The notes under the pieces: generated by a model
Databases searched by the model: none
What the model was told of the DNA's origin: nothing
What the model saw: the letters and a program-made list of their open reading frames with translations, nothing else
Position numbers and translations under genes: made by a program
In this document: piece after piece, positions 1 through 6,500 of the stretch
Position numbering within the stretch: the first letter of the stretch is position 1
Layout: the number at the start of each line of letters is the position of its first letter
Assembly (NCBI GenBank): GCA_021815525.1
Contig: JAKAGN010000003.1
Coordinates: 1 to 19,040, forward strand
Source: Deltaproteobacteria bacterium
Lineage (GTDB): Bacteria > Desulfobacterota > Desulfobacteria > Desulfobacterales > Desulfatibacillaceae
Length of the DNA: 19,040 nucleotides
Direction of reading: 5' to 3'

Positions 1-102
1 GGACAAGCGTCCGGGTCCGGTTGCGCACACAAGCCCGCCCCCTTTTGCTCTTGAAGGGCGTCTCCGGCCTGTGATATGTTTAACAAAAAAGGAAGGAAAT
101 TC

Positions 103-597
103 ATGGAAAACGCGGCGGACATCTACGACAGCAAAATGATGGACACCGTCTTAGGATCGATCTCGGGGCTTCCCATCTTCCGGTCCTTGAGCGAGGACGA
201 GCTCAAGGAAGTGGCCAGGTACCTCTTTTTCCTCGATTTCGAGGAGAACATGACGGTCTTCAAGGAGGGCGACGCCGGCGACTACGTGTGCTTCGTGGTG
301 GAGGGGGAACTGGAGGTGGGCAAGAAACCCAAGACCGGCGGAAAGAGCGTAATAGCCCGGCTGGTCCAGGGGCATTCCATAGGGGAAATGTCGGTTATAG
401 ACGAGTTTCCCCGCTCCGCCACGGTGACCGCCGTGGCCAAGACACGGGTGGTGACCCTCACCCGGAAAAACTTCGAGACCCTGGTGGATCAGCACCCCAG
501 GATCGGGAACAAGATGCTGAAGGGCGTTGCCCGGGCCCTTTCCATCAATCTGCGGAAGACCTCCGGGCAGCTTGCGGAAAAGCTCCCCGTGCTGTGA
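103..597 (+). CDS. Single-domain cyclic nucleotide-binding (CRP-type sensor) protein
   Basis: The 164-residue protein is essentially one cNMP-binding beta-barrel domain (about residues 20-145). It holds the phosphate-binding cassette signature GEMSVIDEFPRSATV, which is the hallmark of CRP/PKA-type sensor domains. No helix-turn-helix, kinase or membrane segment follows, so it probably acts as a soluble sensor or partner subunit rather than as a transcription factor; that is inference. I chose ATG 103 over the in-frame ATG at 76 because a strong purine-rich ribosome site (AAGGAAGGAAA) lies directly before 103 and inside the longer reading. It is followed by a repeat element and the convergent rrf2 gene, so it looks monocistronic, though genes before the window could belong to it. 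The ligand (cAMP, cGMP or none) cannot be told from sequence. Confidence 0.85.
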   Translation: MENAADIYDSKMMDTVLGSISGLPIFRSLSEDELKEVARYLFFLDFEENMTVFKEGDAGDYVCFVVEGELEVGKKPKTGGKSVIARLVQGHSIGEMSVIDEFPRSATVTAVAKTRVVTLTRKNFETLVDQHPRIGNKMLKGVARALSINLRKTSGQLAEKLPVL

Positions 598-690
598 CGG
601 CCCCCTTTGTCGGGGCGCCCAAACCTTTCCGCCGAAAAAAATCGAGCAATTGGGAGGGCGGTTAAAAGCCCGCTGAAAAAGGCTGGAAGA

Positions 691-813
691 CAGCGTGGCT
701 AAAAACGATGAAATGCAAGGCGCGCGAAAAGTGAATGAGGGAGCGTACTGTTCGTACGTGACCGAACTTCACTTTGAAGCGCAACGCCGTAGTTCGCGTT
801 TTTAGACACGCTG
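691..813. repeat. 123-bp nested palindromic repeat (copy A)
   Basis: The outer arms 691-707 (CAGCGTGGCTAAAAACG) and 797-813 are inverted copies with one mismatch. A middle stem pairs AAAGTGAA (728-735) with TTCACTTT (768-775). The core pairs CGTAC (744-748) with GTACG (754-758) around a TGTTC loop. The element abuts the stop codon of the minus-strand rrf2 gene. The same core and length recur at 11403-11527. I recall this type of element as abundant between genes in Desulfobacterota genomes, where its translation is often listed as a hypothetical protein. It has no coding capacity of its own. It could act as a transcription terminator for rrf2 or as a non-autonomous mobile repeat. Confidence 0.85.
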
Positions 814-1236
814 TTAAAAGCCGCCCTTTTTGCAGCCTTCCTTCACCAGATCTGCCAGGGTGACGCTGTTCAACTTGTCGAAAAAGGCATTGGAGGCCTG
901 CCGCCACAGCTCGCGGGTGGCGCAGGTGTCGGTCTTGTCACAAAAGTCCGGCGACGAGAGGCAGGCCACGAGATCGACCCCCCCCTCCAGAAGAGCCACC
1001 ACCTCTCCCATGCGTATTTCCTCCGCGGGCCTTGCCAGGCGGTGCCCCCCCCGCGCGCCGCGGGTGCTTTCCACGTAACGGGCGCGCTTCAAGGGCAGAA
1101 TTATCTGCTCCAGGTATTTCATGGAGACATCCAGGCGCGCGGCCACGTCGGCCAGCTGTATGTAACCTGCGTCGAGCCGGCCCGCCAGGTCCAGGAGGAG
1201 CCGGGTTCCATAACGGCTCTTGGTGGAAAGCTTCAT
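814..1236 (-). CDS. Rrf2/IscR-family Fe-S cluster-sensing transcriptional regulator
   Basis: The 140-residue protein starts with the family signature MKLSTKSRYGTRLLLDLA, a winged helix-turn-helix. It continues with the recognition region SMKYLEQI and the wing VESTRGARGGHRLARP. Three cysteines, C92, C99 and C105, lie where IscR holds its 2Fe-2S ligands (C92/C98/C104 in E. coli), with one extra residue between the first two. It therefore probably senses Fe-S status and represses the divergent iscU-iscS operon 154 bp away. The start at 1236 is where the family begins and has a G-rich ribosome site upstream; a 12-residue longer in-frame reading exists but lacks family similarity. The stop codon abuts repeat copy A. 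Family assignment is firm; that it controls the divergent operon is inference from position. Confidence 0.92.
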   Translation of the reverse strand: MKLSTKSRYGTRLLLDLAGRLDAGYIQLADVAARLDVSMKYLEQIILPLKRARYVESTRGARGGHRLARPAEEIRMGEVVALLEGGVDLVACLSSPDFCDKTDTCATRELWRQASNAFFDKLNSVTLADLVKEGCKKGGF

Positions 1237-1286
1237 GTCCCGTCCCCCTCGATTTTCCGTGTGGAAATTCATCCTTGATTCTGCTA

Positions 1287-1353
1287 AAGGCTCTTCCCAA
1301 GAAATAAGGCCGGCGATTGAATCCCAGCCCTTTACTGGGAAAAAAAGAGCCTT
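1287..1353 (+). promoter_or_regulatory. Nested inverted repeats in the rrf2-iscU intergenic region, putative operator or leader hairpin
   Basis: A perfect 9-bp inverted repeat, AAGGCTCTT (1287-1295) and AAGAGCCTT (1345-1353), encloses a smaller hairpin, TCCCAG (1322-1327) with CTGGGA (1335-1340). It ends 37 bp before the iscU start. A second small dyad, TTTCC-GTGT-GGAAA (1254-1267), lies 18 bp before the rrf2 start. Either could be an operator for the Rrf2 regulator, or the larger one could fold in the iscU leader RNA. No clear -10/-35 pair could be assigned, and neither dyad matches the E. coli IscR consensus that I know. Confidence 0.35.
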
Positions 1354-1390
1354 ATTCTTTTACATGACCCGTAGCCAGGAGGCAACGAAA

Positions 1391-1897
1391 ATGTATTCCA
1401 AGACCGTGATGGATCACTTCCGGAATCCCCGGAACGTGGGTGAGATAAAGGACGCCAGCGGCGTGGGCGAGATCGGAAACCCCGTGTGCGGCGACATGAT
1501 GACCATCTACCTCGACATAAAAGATGATGTCATACGGGACATCAAGTTCCAGACCTTCGGCTGCGGCGCGGCCATCGCGGTGTCGTCCATGCTGACGGAG
1601 CTGGCCAAGGGCAAGACCCTCTCGGAGGCCAAGAAGATCACCAACAAGGACGTTGCCAAGGCGCTGGAGGGGCTTCCCAAGAACAAGCTCCACTGCTCGA
1701 ACCTTGGGGCCGACGCCCTGCAGGCGGCCATCCGCGACTATGAGGACAAGAAATCCGGCAAGAAGCGCGAGCCCGAGGAGGCCGACGAGAAGCACAAGCA
1801 CGATCACGACGACAAGTGCTACTGCCCTTACTGCGACGCGGAACTGGCCGAGGGCGACACCTTCTGCAAGAACTGCAGCTTCCACGAAGACGAGTGA
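1391..1897 (+). CDS. iscU: IscU/NifU-type Fe-S scaffold with C-terminal zinc ribbon
   Basis: Residues 1-120 form the Fe-S assembly scaffold domain, with the three cluster-ligand cysteines C33 (GNPVCGD, followed by the conserved D35), C58 (TFGCGAA) and C102 (LHCSNLGA). The IscU LPPVK chaperone motif is not evident. Residues 120-168 are an unusual tail: a charged Lys/Glu/His stretch (KHKHDHDD) and then a ribbon with C143, C145, C148, C159 and C162 (CPYC...CKNC), which should bind zinc or another metal. The usual scaffold is about 125-130 residues, so this is an added domain, and it is not the NifU 2Fe-2S or NFU domain. ATG 1391 follows an AGGAGG ribosome site; an in-frame ATG at 1364 would place that site inside the gene. 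It is first in the operon with the desulfurase-like gene 12 bp downstream. Confidence 0.93.
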   Translation: MYSKTVMDHFRNPRNVGEIKDASGVGEIGNPVCGDMMTIYLDIKDDVIRDIKFQTFGCGAAIAVSSMLTELAKGKTLSEAKKITNKDVAKALEGLPKNKLHCSNLGADALQAAIRDYEDKKSGKKREPEEADEKHKHDHDDKCYCPYCDAELAEGDTFCKNCSFHEDE

Positions 1898-1909
1898 GGG
1901 GGCGGGACA

Positions 1910-3097
1910 ATGTCTGTCATAAATCTCGATCACATGTCGGCCAACCCCCTGCTTCCCGAGGTTCAGGAGGCCATGATCGCCGCCATCCGGGAAAACCTGG
2001 GCAATCCCTCGAGCCAGCACCGTTTGGGCGAGCGGGCCGCCGAGCTGCTGGACGAGTCCCGGGCGGCGGTGGCGGCCCTCGTGAACGCCTCGGTTTCACG
2101 CGAGATCGTGTTCACGTCGGGCGGAACCGAGGCGGTTAACCTCGCCATCAAGGGCGTGGCCTGGGCCAAGTCCGACGAGGGCAAGGGAAAGCACATAGTA
2201 ACGTCCAACATCGAGCACAACGCGGTGATCCGGTCGCTCCGGCGCCTCAAGCTCATGGGCTTCACGGTCACCTCCGTGCCGGTGGACGAGCGCGGCCGGG
2301 TCAACCCCGAAACCGTGGCCAAGGCCATCAGGCCCGACACCATCCTGGTCTCCATAATGCACGGCAACAACGAGATAGGGACCATTCAGCCCGTCAAGGA
2401 GATCGCGGCGGTCTGCAAGGAAAAGAAGGTGCTCTATCACTGCGACGCCGTGGACACGGTGGGCGTTCTTCCCGTGGACGTGCAGGAAATGGGGGTGGAC
2501 CTTCTAAGCTTCGCGTCCAACCCCTTTTACGGCCCCACCGGCGTGGGGGGGCTCTACGTGCGCCGCGGCGTGCCCATCTGGTCGCTTTTCGACGGCGGGG
2601 TCCAGGAAAACCGCAAGCGGGCCGGCACGGAAAACCTTGTGGGGATCGCCGGCATGGCCGAGGCCGCAAGGCTCGCGGCCCGGGACATGGGCGCCAGAGC
2701 CGCCCACACCAGGAAGCTCCGTGACCTTTTCCTTTCGAAGCTTCCCGAGTACTTGAGCGATTACGGCATAAACGGGGACCCGGAAAACTGCCTGCCGAAC
2801 CTGGTGTCGGTCTCGGTGCACCACGTGGAGGGCGAAAGCGTGGTCCTGATGCTGGACGACGAGGGCTTCGCGGTCTCCACCCGCTCGGCCTGCGCGTCTG
2901 GAAGCCTTAGGGCCTCCCACGTGCTTCTCTCCACGGGCTTAGGCTTCGCCGACTGCCAGGGAACCCTGGTCATCACTTTCGGCATCGACAACACCGAGGC
3001 CGAGGTCATGAAGTTCCTGGCGGCCCTCAAGACTTCCGTGACCACCCTCCGGGAGATTTCGCCCCTGTATAAAAACGGCCAGGGCGTGCCCCAATGA
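1910..3097 (+). CDS. IscS/NifS-like class V aminotransferase fold protein lacking the PLP lysine
   Basis: The 395-residue protein aligns over its full length with group I cysteine desulfurases, and its numbering nearly matches E. coli IscS. Kept are the TSGGTEAVNLAI phosphate loop, H103 (IEHNAV), N154 (MHGNNEIG), D179, the GTEN motif and the mobile-loop sulfur acceptor C328 (SACASGS). Lost are the catalytic Schiff-base lysine and its surroundings: the expected SGHK-YGPKG reads ASNPFYGPTG, so Lys206 is P205, His205 is N204 and Gln183 is D182. No lysine occurs at all between residues 173 and 236. The frame is intact, so this is not a sequencing break. Classical PLP chemistry with internal aldimine formation therefore looks impossible. 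It may accept sulfur from another source on C328, or use PLP non-covalently. It overlaps the MOSC gene by 4 bp and follows iscU. Confidence 0.9.
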   Translation: MSVINLDHMSANPLLPEVQEAMIAAIRENLGNPSSQHRLGERAAELLDESRAAVAALVNASVSREIVFTSGGTEAVNLAIKGVAWAKSDEGKGKHIVTSNIEHNAVIRSLRRLKLMGFTVTSVPVDERGRVNPETVAKAIRPDTILVSIMHGNNEIGTIQPVKEIAAVCKEKKVLYHCDAVDTVGVLPVDVQEMGVDLLSFASNPFYGPTGVGGLYVRRGVPIWSLFDGGVQENRKRAGTENLVGIAGMAEAARLAARDMGARAAHTRKLRDLFLSKLPEYLSDYGINGDPENCLPNLVSVSVHHVEGESVVLMLDDEGFAVSTRSACASGSLRASHVLLSTGLGFADCQGTLVITFGIDNTEAEVMKFLAALKTSVTTLREISPLYKNGQGVPQ

Positions 3098-3525
3098 AGA
3101 TCGTATCCATAGCCCGGAGCAAAAGAAAAGGCACGAAGAAGACCGTGGTTTCCGAGGCCGCCCTGGTGGAGGGCCACGGTCTCGAGGGCGACGCCCACGC
3201 CGGGCCCTGGCACCGTCAGGTGAGCTTTCTGGCCGCCGAACGGATCGAGGAGGCCAGGGCCAGGGGCCTCGACGTCACCTTCGGGGATTTCGCCGAAAAC
3301 GTGGCGACGACGGGCATCGACTGGAAGGCCGTGCCGGTGGGGAGCCGCTTCAGGCTCGGGGAGACGGCGCTTCTCGAGATCACCCAGATCGGAAAAGAGT
3401 GCCACAACAAATGCGCCGTCTACTATGCCGCGGGCGACTGCATCATGCCCCGGGAGGGCGTGTTCGCCAAGGTTATCGCCGGCGGCCTTATCCGGGTTGG
3501 GGACAAGGTGGAAGAGGTTTCGTGA
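3094..3525 (+). CDS. MOSC-domain protein
   Basis: This 143-residue single-domain protein carries MOSC signatures: GHGLEGDAHAG (about residues 27-37), HRQVSFL, FAENVATTG, and the conserved cysteine region KECHNKC (C103 and C107), plus C116. MOSC domains occur in the molybdenum-cofactor sulfurase C-terminus and in YiiM/YuaD proteins, and are proposed to carry sulfur or molybdopterin on a conserved Cys. Its start overlaps the stop of the desulfurase-like gene (ATGA) and its stop overlaps the nadA start (TGATG), so the three are probably translationally coupled. Placed after an Fe-S scaffold and desulfurase, it may be part of sulfur transfer, or it may link to molybdenum or tungsten enzymes. The domain is firm; the role is inference. 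Confidence 0.9.
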   Translation: MKIVSIARSKRKGTKKTVVSEAALVEGHGLEGDAHAGPWHRQVSFLAAERIEEARARGLDVTFGDFAENVATTGIDWKAVPVGSRFRLGETALLEITQIGKECHNKCAVYYAAGDCIMPREGVFAKVIAGGLIRVGDKVEEVS

Positions 3526-4571
3526 TGGCGTTGGAAGAAAGCGAAGTCCTGCGGGCGATCCGGGCCAAAAAGTCGGAGCTGGGCGCGCGGCTCACCATAC
3601 TCACCCATCATTACCAGCGGCCGGAGATCGTGGCCGTGGGCGACCACATGGGCGATTCCTTCGGGCTTTCGCGGCTGGCGGCCCAAAACGAGAAGGCGCG
3701 CCACATCGTCTTCTGCGGCGTCCATTTCATGGCGGAGTCAGCGGCGGTCCTGGCCGGGCCGGGCCGGACAGTCCAGATCCCCGACATGAACGCCGGCTGC
3801 CCCATGGCCGAGATGGCCGACCCCGTGAACGTGGAAACCGCGTGGCGGGAGCTTGCGGGCCTTTTGGGGCAGGAGATTCTCGTCCCGCTGGTGTACATGA
3901 ACTCCTCGGCCGAGCTGAAGGCCTTCTGCGGGGCCCGGGGGGGAGCCGTGTGCACCTCCTCCAACGCGAAAACCGCCCTAAAATGGGCCTTCTCGCGCGG
4001 AAGCCGGGTCCTTTTCTTCCCGGACCAGCACCTGGGGCGCAACTCCGGAAACGCCCTGGGCCTCGCCCGGGACGAGATGATCGTATGGAGCCCCGGAAAA
4101 CCCCTCGGCGGCAACTCCGCCGGCTCCATCCGGCGCTCGCGTCTGATCCTCTGGGACGGCTTCTGCCACGTGCACACCAAGTTCACCCCGGAGCACATAG
4201 CGGATGCGCGGAAACGCCTTCCGGGCGCGAAAATCATCGTTCACCCGGAGTGCCCGGAGGAGGTGGTGAACGCAGCCGATGCATCCGGCTCCACGGACCA
4301 GATGGTGAAATATGTGAAGGCCGCGCCGTCGGGCTCCGTAATCGTGATCGGAACCGAAATTCACCTGGTGGAGCGCCTTGCCGCGGAGATTCCGGAGAAA
4401 ACCATCCTGCCGCTATTCCGTTCCATGTGCCCCAACATGTTCAAAATAAGCCCCGAAAAGCTCCTCGCGGTCCTAGAGGACATCGGCCGGAAGAACCTGG
4501 TGGAGGTGCCGGAGGACATCAAGGCCGACGCCGGAAAGGCCCTTTCCCGCATGTTGGAGCTGGCCCCGTGA
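3525..4571 (+). CDS. nadA: Quinolinate synthase NadA (4Fe-4S)
   Basis: NadA condenses iminoaspartate with dihydroxyacetone phosphate to quinolinate in de novo NAD synthesis and needs an oxygen-sensitive 4Fe-4S cluster. The 348-residue protein shows the family motifs LTHHYQRPEIVAVGDHMGDS (residues 26-45), GVHFMAESA, YMNSSAELKA, PDQHLGRN, HPECPEEV and GTEIHLVERL. The likely cluster ligands are C93 (NAGCPMA), C215 (WDGFCHVH) and C303 (SMCPNM). The start at 3525 overlaps the MOSC stop codon and has GAAGAGG upstream; a longer in-frame reading would run through the MOSC gene. Neither nadB (aspartate oxidase) nor nadC is in the window. Co-transcription with Fe-S assembly genes fits a client-supplier link, as in organisms with nadA-linked nifS genes. 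Confidence 0.96.
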   Translation: MALEESEVLRAIRAKKSELGARLTILTHHYQRPEIVAVGDHMGDSFGLSRLAAQNEKARHIVFCGVHFMAESAAVLAGPGRTVQIPDMNAGCPMAEMADPVNVETAWRELAGLLGQEILVPLVYMNSSAELKAFCGARGGAVCTSSNAKTALKWAFSRGSRVLFFPDQHLGRNSGNALGLARDEMIVWSPGKPLGGNSAGSIRRSRLILWDGFCHVHTKFTPEHIADARKRLPGAKIIVHPECPEEVVNAADASGSTDQMVKYVKAAPSGSVIVIGTEIHLVERLAAEIPEKTILPLFRSMCPNMFKISPEKLLAVLEDIGRKNLVEVPEDIKADAGKALSRMLELAP

Positions 4572-4608
4572 GCGGAAAAGCCGAGAATCCCGCCGCAACG
4601 CTTATCCC

Positions 4609-5067
4609 ATGAAGAGCTTTCGGGAAATCATGGGCGTCCTCGCTGATTTTTTCCGGAAATCCTCCAAAACGACACGCGATGCCGGGACGCCGCCCGCCCG
4701 GCCCCACAAGCGCGCCCTTGGCAGGAGCGGCGAATCGCTCGCCGCGGTCCACCTCAGGCAAAACGGCTACCGCATTCTCTGCACCAACTACCGGACCAAG
4801 ATGGGCGAGATCGACATAGTGGCCGAGGAGCGGGGCGTCATCGCCTTCGTGGAGGTCAAGATGCGCCGCTCGCTTCGCTTCGGGCCCGCCAAGCTCGCCG
4901 TCACGCGCCGCAAGCAGGAGAATATCGCGCGCACGGCCCGGCATTACCTGGCGCGAAACGGCCGGCTTGCGGAAGCCGCAAGGTTTGATGTGCTGGCGAT
5001 TACTCTTTCGGACGAAAAGCCCATCTTCGAGCTTATCCGGAACGCCTTCCCCTCGCCCTTCCGATAG
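4609..5067 (+). CDS. yraN: YraN/UPF0102 family nuclease-fold protein
   Basis: This 152-residue protein has the UPF0102 core from about residue 35: GRSGESLAAVHLRQNGYRIL, NYRTKMGEIDIVA and IAFVEVKMRRS, ending with ARFDVLAI. E42, D69, E82 and K84 match the PD-(D/E)xK-type endonuclease pattern expected for this fold. The cellular role of the family is unsettled; it is often found near rnhB and the signal peptidase gene lepB, which are not here. It has a 34-residue N-terminal extension before the conserved domain. Starts at 4609 and 4630 are both possible, and neither has a good ribosome site; 4609 keeps the longest reading. It lies 37 bp after nadA and is probably the last gene of that operon. 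Confidence 0.87.
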   Translation: MKSFREIMGVLADFFRKSSKTTRDAGTPPARPHKRALGRSGESLAAVHLRQNGYRILCTNYRTKMGEIDIVAEERGVIAFVEVKMRRSLRFGPAKLAVTRRKQENIARTARHYLARNGRLAEAARFDVLAITLSDEKPIFELIRNAFPSPFR

Positions 5068-5183
5068 ACGTTCGCCTCTCAGTTAGACCCATTGGTCGAT
5101 TACCGGGCGTCCCACCCTTTCCGACCCTTGCGTCAACCATATTCCCATTTAATTACAATCTATTCAAAAAAATATCCTGCTAC

Positions 5184-5211
5184 TTGACACAAGAGTCCGC
5201 TTTTTTATATA
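5184..5211 (+). promoter_or_regulatory. Sigma-70-type promoter for the first TRAP binding protein
   Basis: A perfect -35 TTGACA (5184-5189) is followed after 16 bp by TATATA (5206-5211), in an AT-rich patch that contrasts with the GC-rich surroundings. The gene start is 77 bp downstream. The rest of the 221-bp gap after yraN shows no gene and no obvious terminator. Confidence 0.6.
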
Positions 5212-5288
5212 TACCCGTCTTATACAGTCAGTCGATAGTTTCAGCCCGTTTCCGATCCCATTAAAAATCCCAGCAAGCGGAGCGCCCC

Positions 5289-6329
5289 ATGAAAAAATGC
5301 ACAAGCCTTTTTCCAGCGTCGGCCGTCCTTTCTTTCCTCGTTTTCCTGGCGGCTTTTGCGCCCGCGGCTTTCGCGGCCAAGACCAAGTACGAGTTCAAGA
5401 TGGGGACCCTCGCCCCCAAGGGCATCGGCTGGGCCAAGGCCTGGGAGGAGGTCCTGGCCCCGGCCCTGGCCAAGGCCACCGGCGGCGAGCTTTCCTTCAA
5501 AACATTTTACGGCGGCGTCATGGGCGACGACGAGGACTACATCAAGAAGATGAAAATCGGCCAGCTCCAGGCCGCCTCCATCACGGCCCAGGGGGCCCTT
5601 CTCGCCTGCCCGGAGCTAACGGTCCTCACCCTTCCCTTTCTCCTGGAGAACTACGACGAGGTGGATTACATCCGCCCCAGGCTTTACCCCATTTTCGACG
5701 CCTACGCCCAAAAGCGGGGCTTCAAGCTTGTTTACTGGTTCGAGCAGGACTTCGACCAGATATACTCCAGCCACGTGGCAATCACGCGGCTCGAGGATTT
5801 CGGCCAGTGCCGCTTCCTTACCTGGTACGGCCCGGTGGAGGCCGCGTGTCTGGAGGCCCTCGGCGCCAAGCCCATCCCCATAAACGGCCCCGAGGTCCCG
5901 GCGGCCCTGCGGCAGAACATCGTGGACAGCGTCATAGCACCGGCCGTATGGGTGGTGGGGACCCAGACCTACACGGTTCTGAAGTACGTCAGCACCATAA
6001 AGATACGCTACGCGCCGGGGCTCCACGTCTGGAGCATGGCGGCCTACAACGAGCTGCCCCCGGACTATCAGAAGCGCTGCGTGGCCACCCGCGACACCGC
6101 GCTGCCCGAGTTCATAAAACGCACCCGGGCGGCCAACGCCGTGGCATTGAAGGCCCTCATGACCCAGGGCGGAGTCCGCCACATAAGCCCCACGCCCGAG
6201 GCCCTGGCCCTGATCCGCAAGAAGGCCCGCCCGGTTTGGGACAAGCTGGCCGGCACCACCTATTCCAGGGAGCTTTTGAACCAGGTGATAGCCCTTCTGG
6301 ACGAGTACCGGGCCAAAAGGGGGAAGTAG
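5289..6329 (+). CDS. TRAP-type (DctP-family) periplasmic solute-binding protein, orphan
   Basis: This 346-residue protein has a Sec signal peptide (MKK, hydrophobic core, cleavage near AFA-AK at residue 30) followed by a DctP-like domain: FKMGTLAPKGIGWAKAW, YGGVMGDDEDYIKKMKIGQLQ and LPFLLENYDEVDYI. DctP proteins deliver organic acids to DctQ/DctM membrane subunits, but none of those genes is in the window. In the region where TRAP receptors usually present a ligand-binding arginine, it reads CRFLTWYGPVEAA (174-186), where by eye the arginine position is leucine, so the ligand may not be a simple carboxylate. It is about 40% similar by eye to the second binding protein at 7811. It has its own promoter; wecB follows after 171 bp. 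Confidence 0.85.
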   Translation: MKKCTSLFPASAVLSFLVFLAAFAPAAFAAKTKYEFKMGTLAPKGIGWAKAWEEVLAPALAKATGGELSFKTFYGGVMGDDEDYIKKMKIGQLQAASITAQGALLACPELTVLTLPFLLENYDEVDYIRPRLYPIFDAYAQKRGFKLVYWFEQDFDQIYSSHVAITRLEDFGQCRFLTWYGPVEAACLEALGAKPIPINGPEVPAALRQNIVDSVIAPAVWVVGTQTYTVLKYVSTIKIRYAPGLHVWSMAAYNELPPDYQKRCVATRDTALPEFIKRTRAANAVALKALMTQGGVRHISPTPEALALIRKKARPVWDKLAGTTYSRELLNQVIALLDEYRAKRGK

Positions 6330-6500
6330 ATCAGACTACCCAATGAAACCGGAATGCCAAAGGGCGGCGCGGCTTCCGGCTTCAGACCCGGATGATGGTT
6401 TTTTGACGGCCCTCCCCTCGTTTTGGAGTGATTGGAAAAGCGTTCCGTGGTATGATGCCCAAAAGCTCGAAGCTGGAAAATCGTCGGGGGGAGGCCGCGG

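Noticed and set aside
662..907. Minus-strand open frame of 81 codons through repeat copy A
   Set aside because: It translates the palindromic repeat (segment FGHVRTVRSLIHFSRA) and the end of rrf2 in another frame; this is a familiar spurious product.
1910..3097. A frameshift or sequencing error as the cause of the missing lysine in the IscS-like gene
   Set aside because: The residues on both sides (DLLSF and YGP-GVGGLYV) align in the same frame without gap, and Q183 and H205 have also changed, so the change looks evolved.
6448..6456. Extended -10 element TGGTATGAT before wecB
   Set aside because: No acceptable -35 at the right distance, so it is too weak to list as a promoter.
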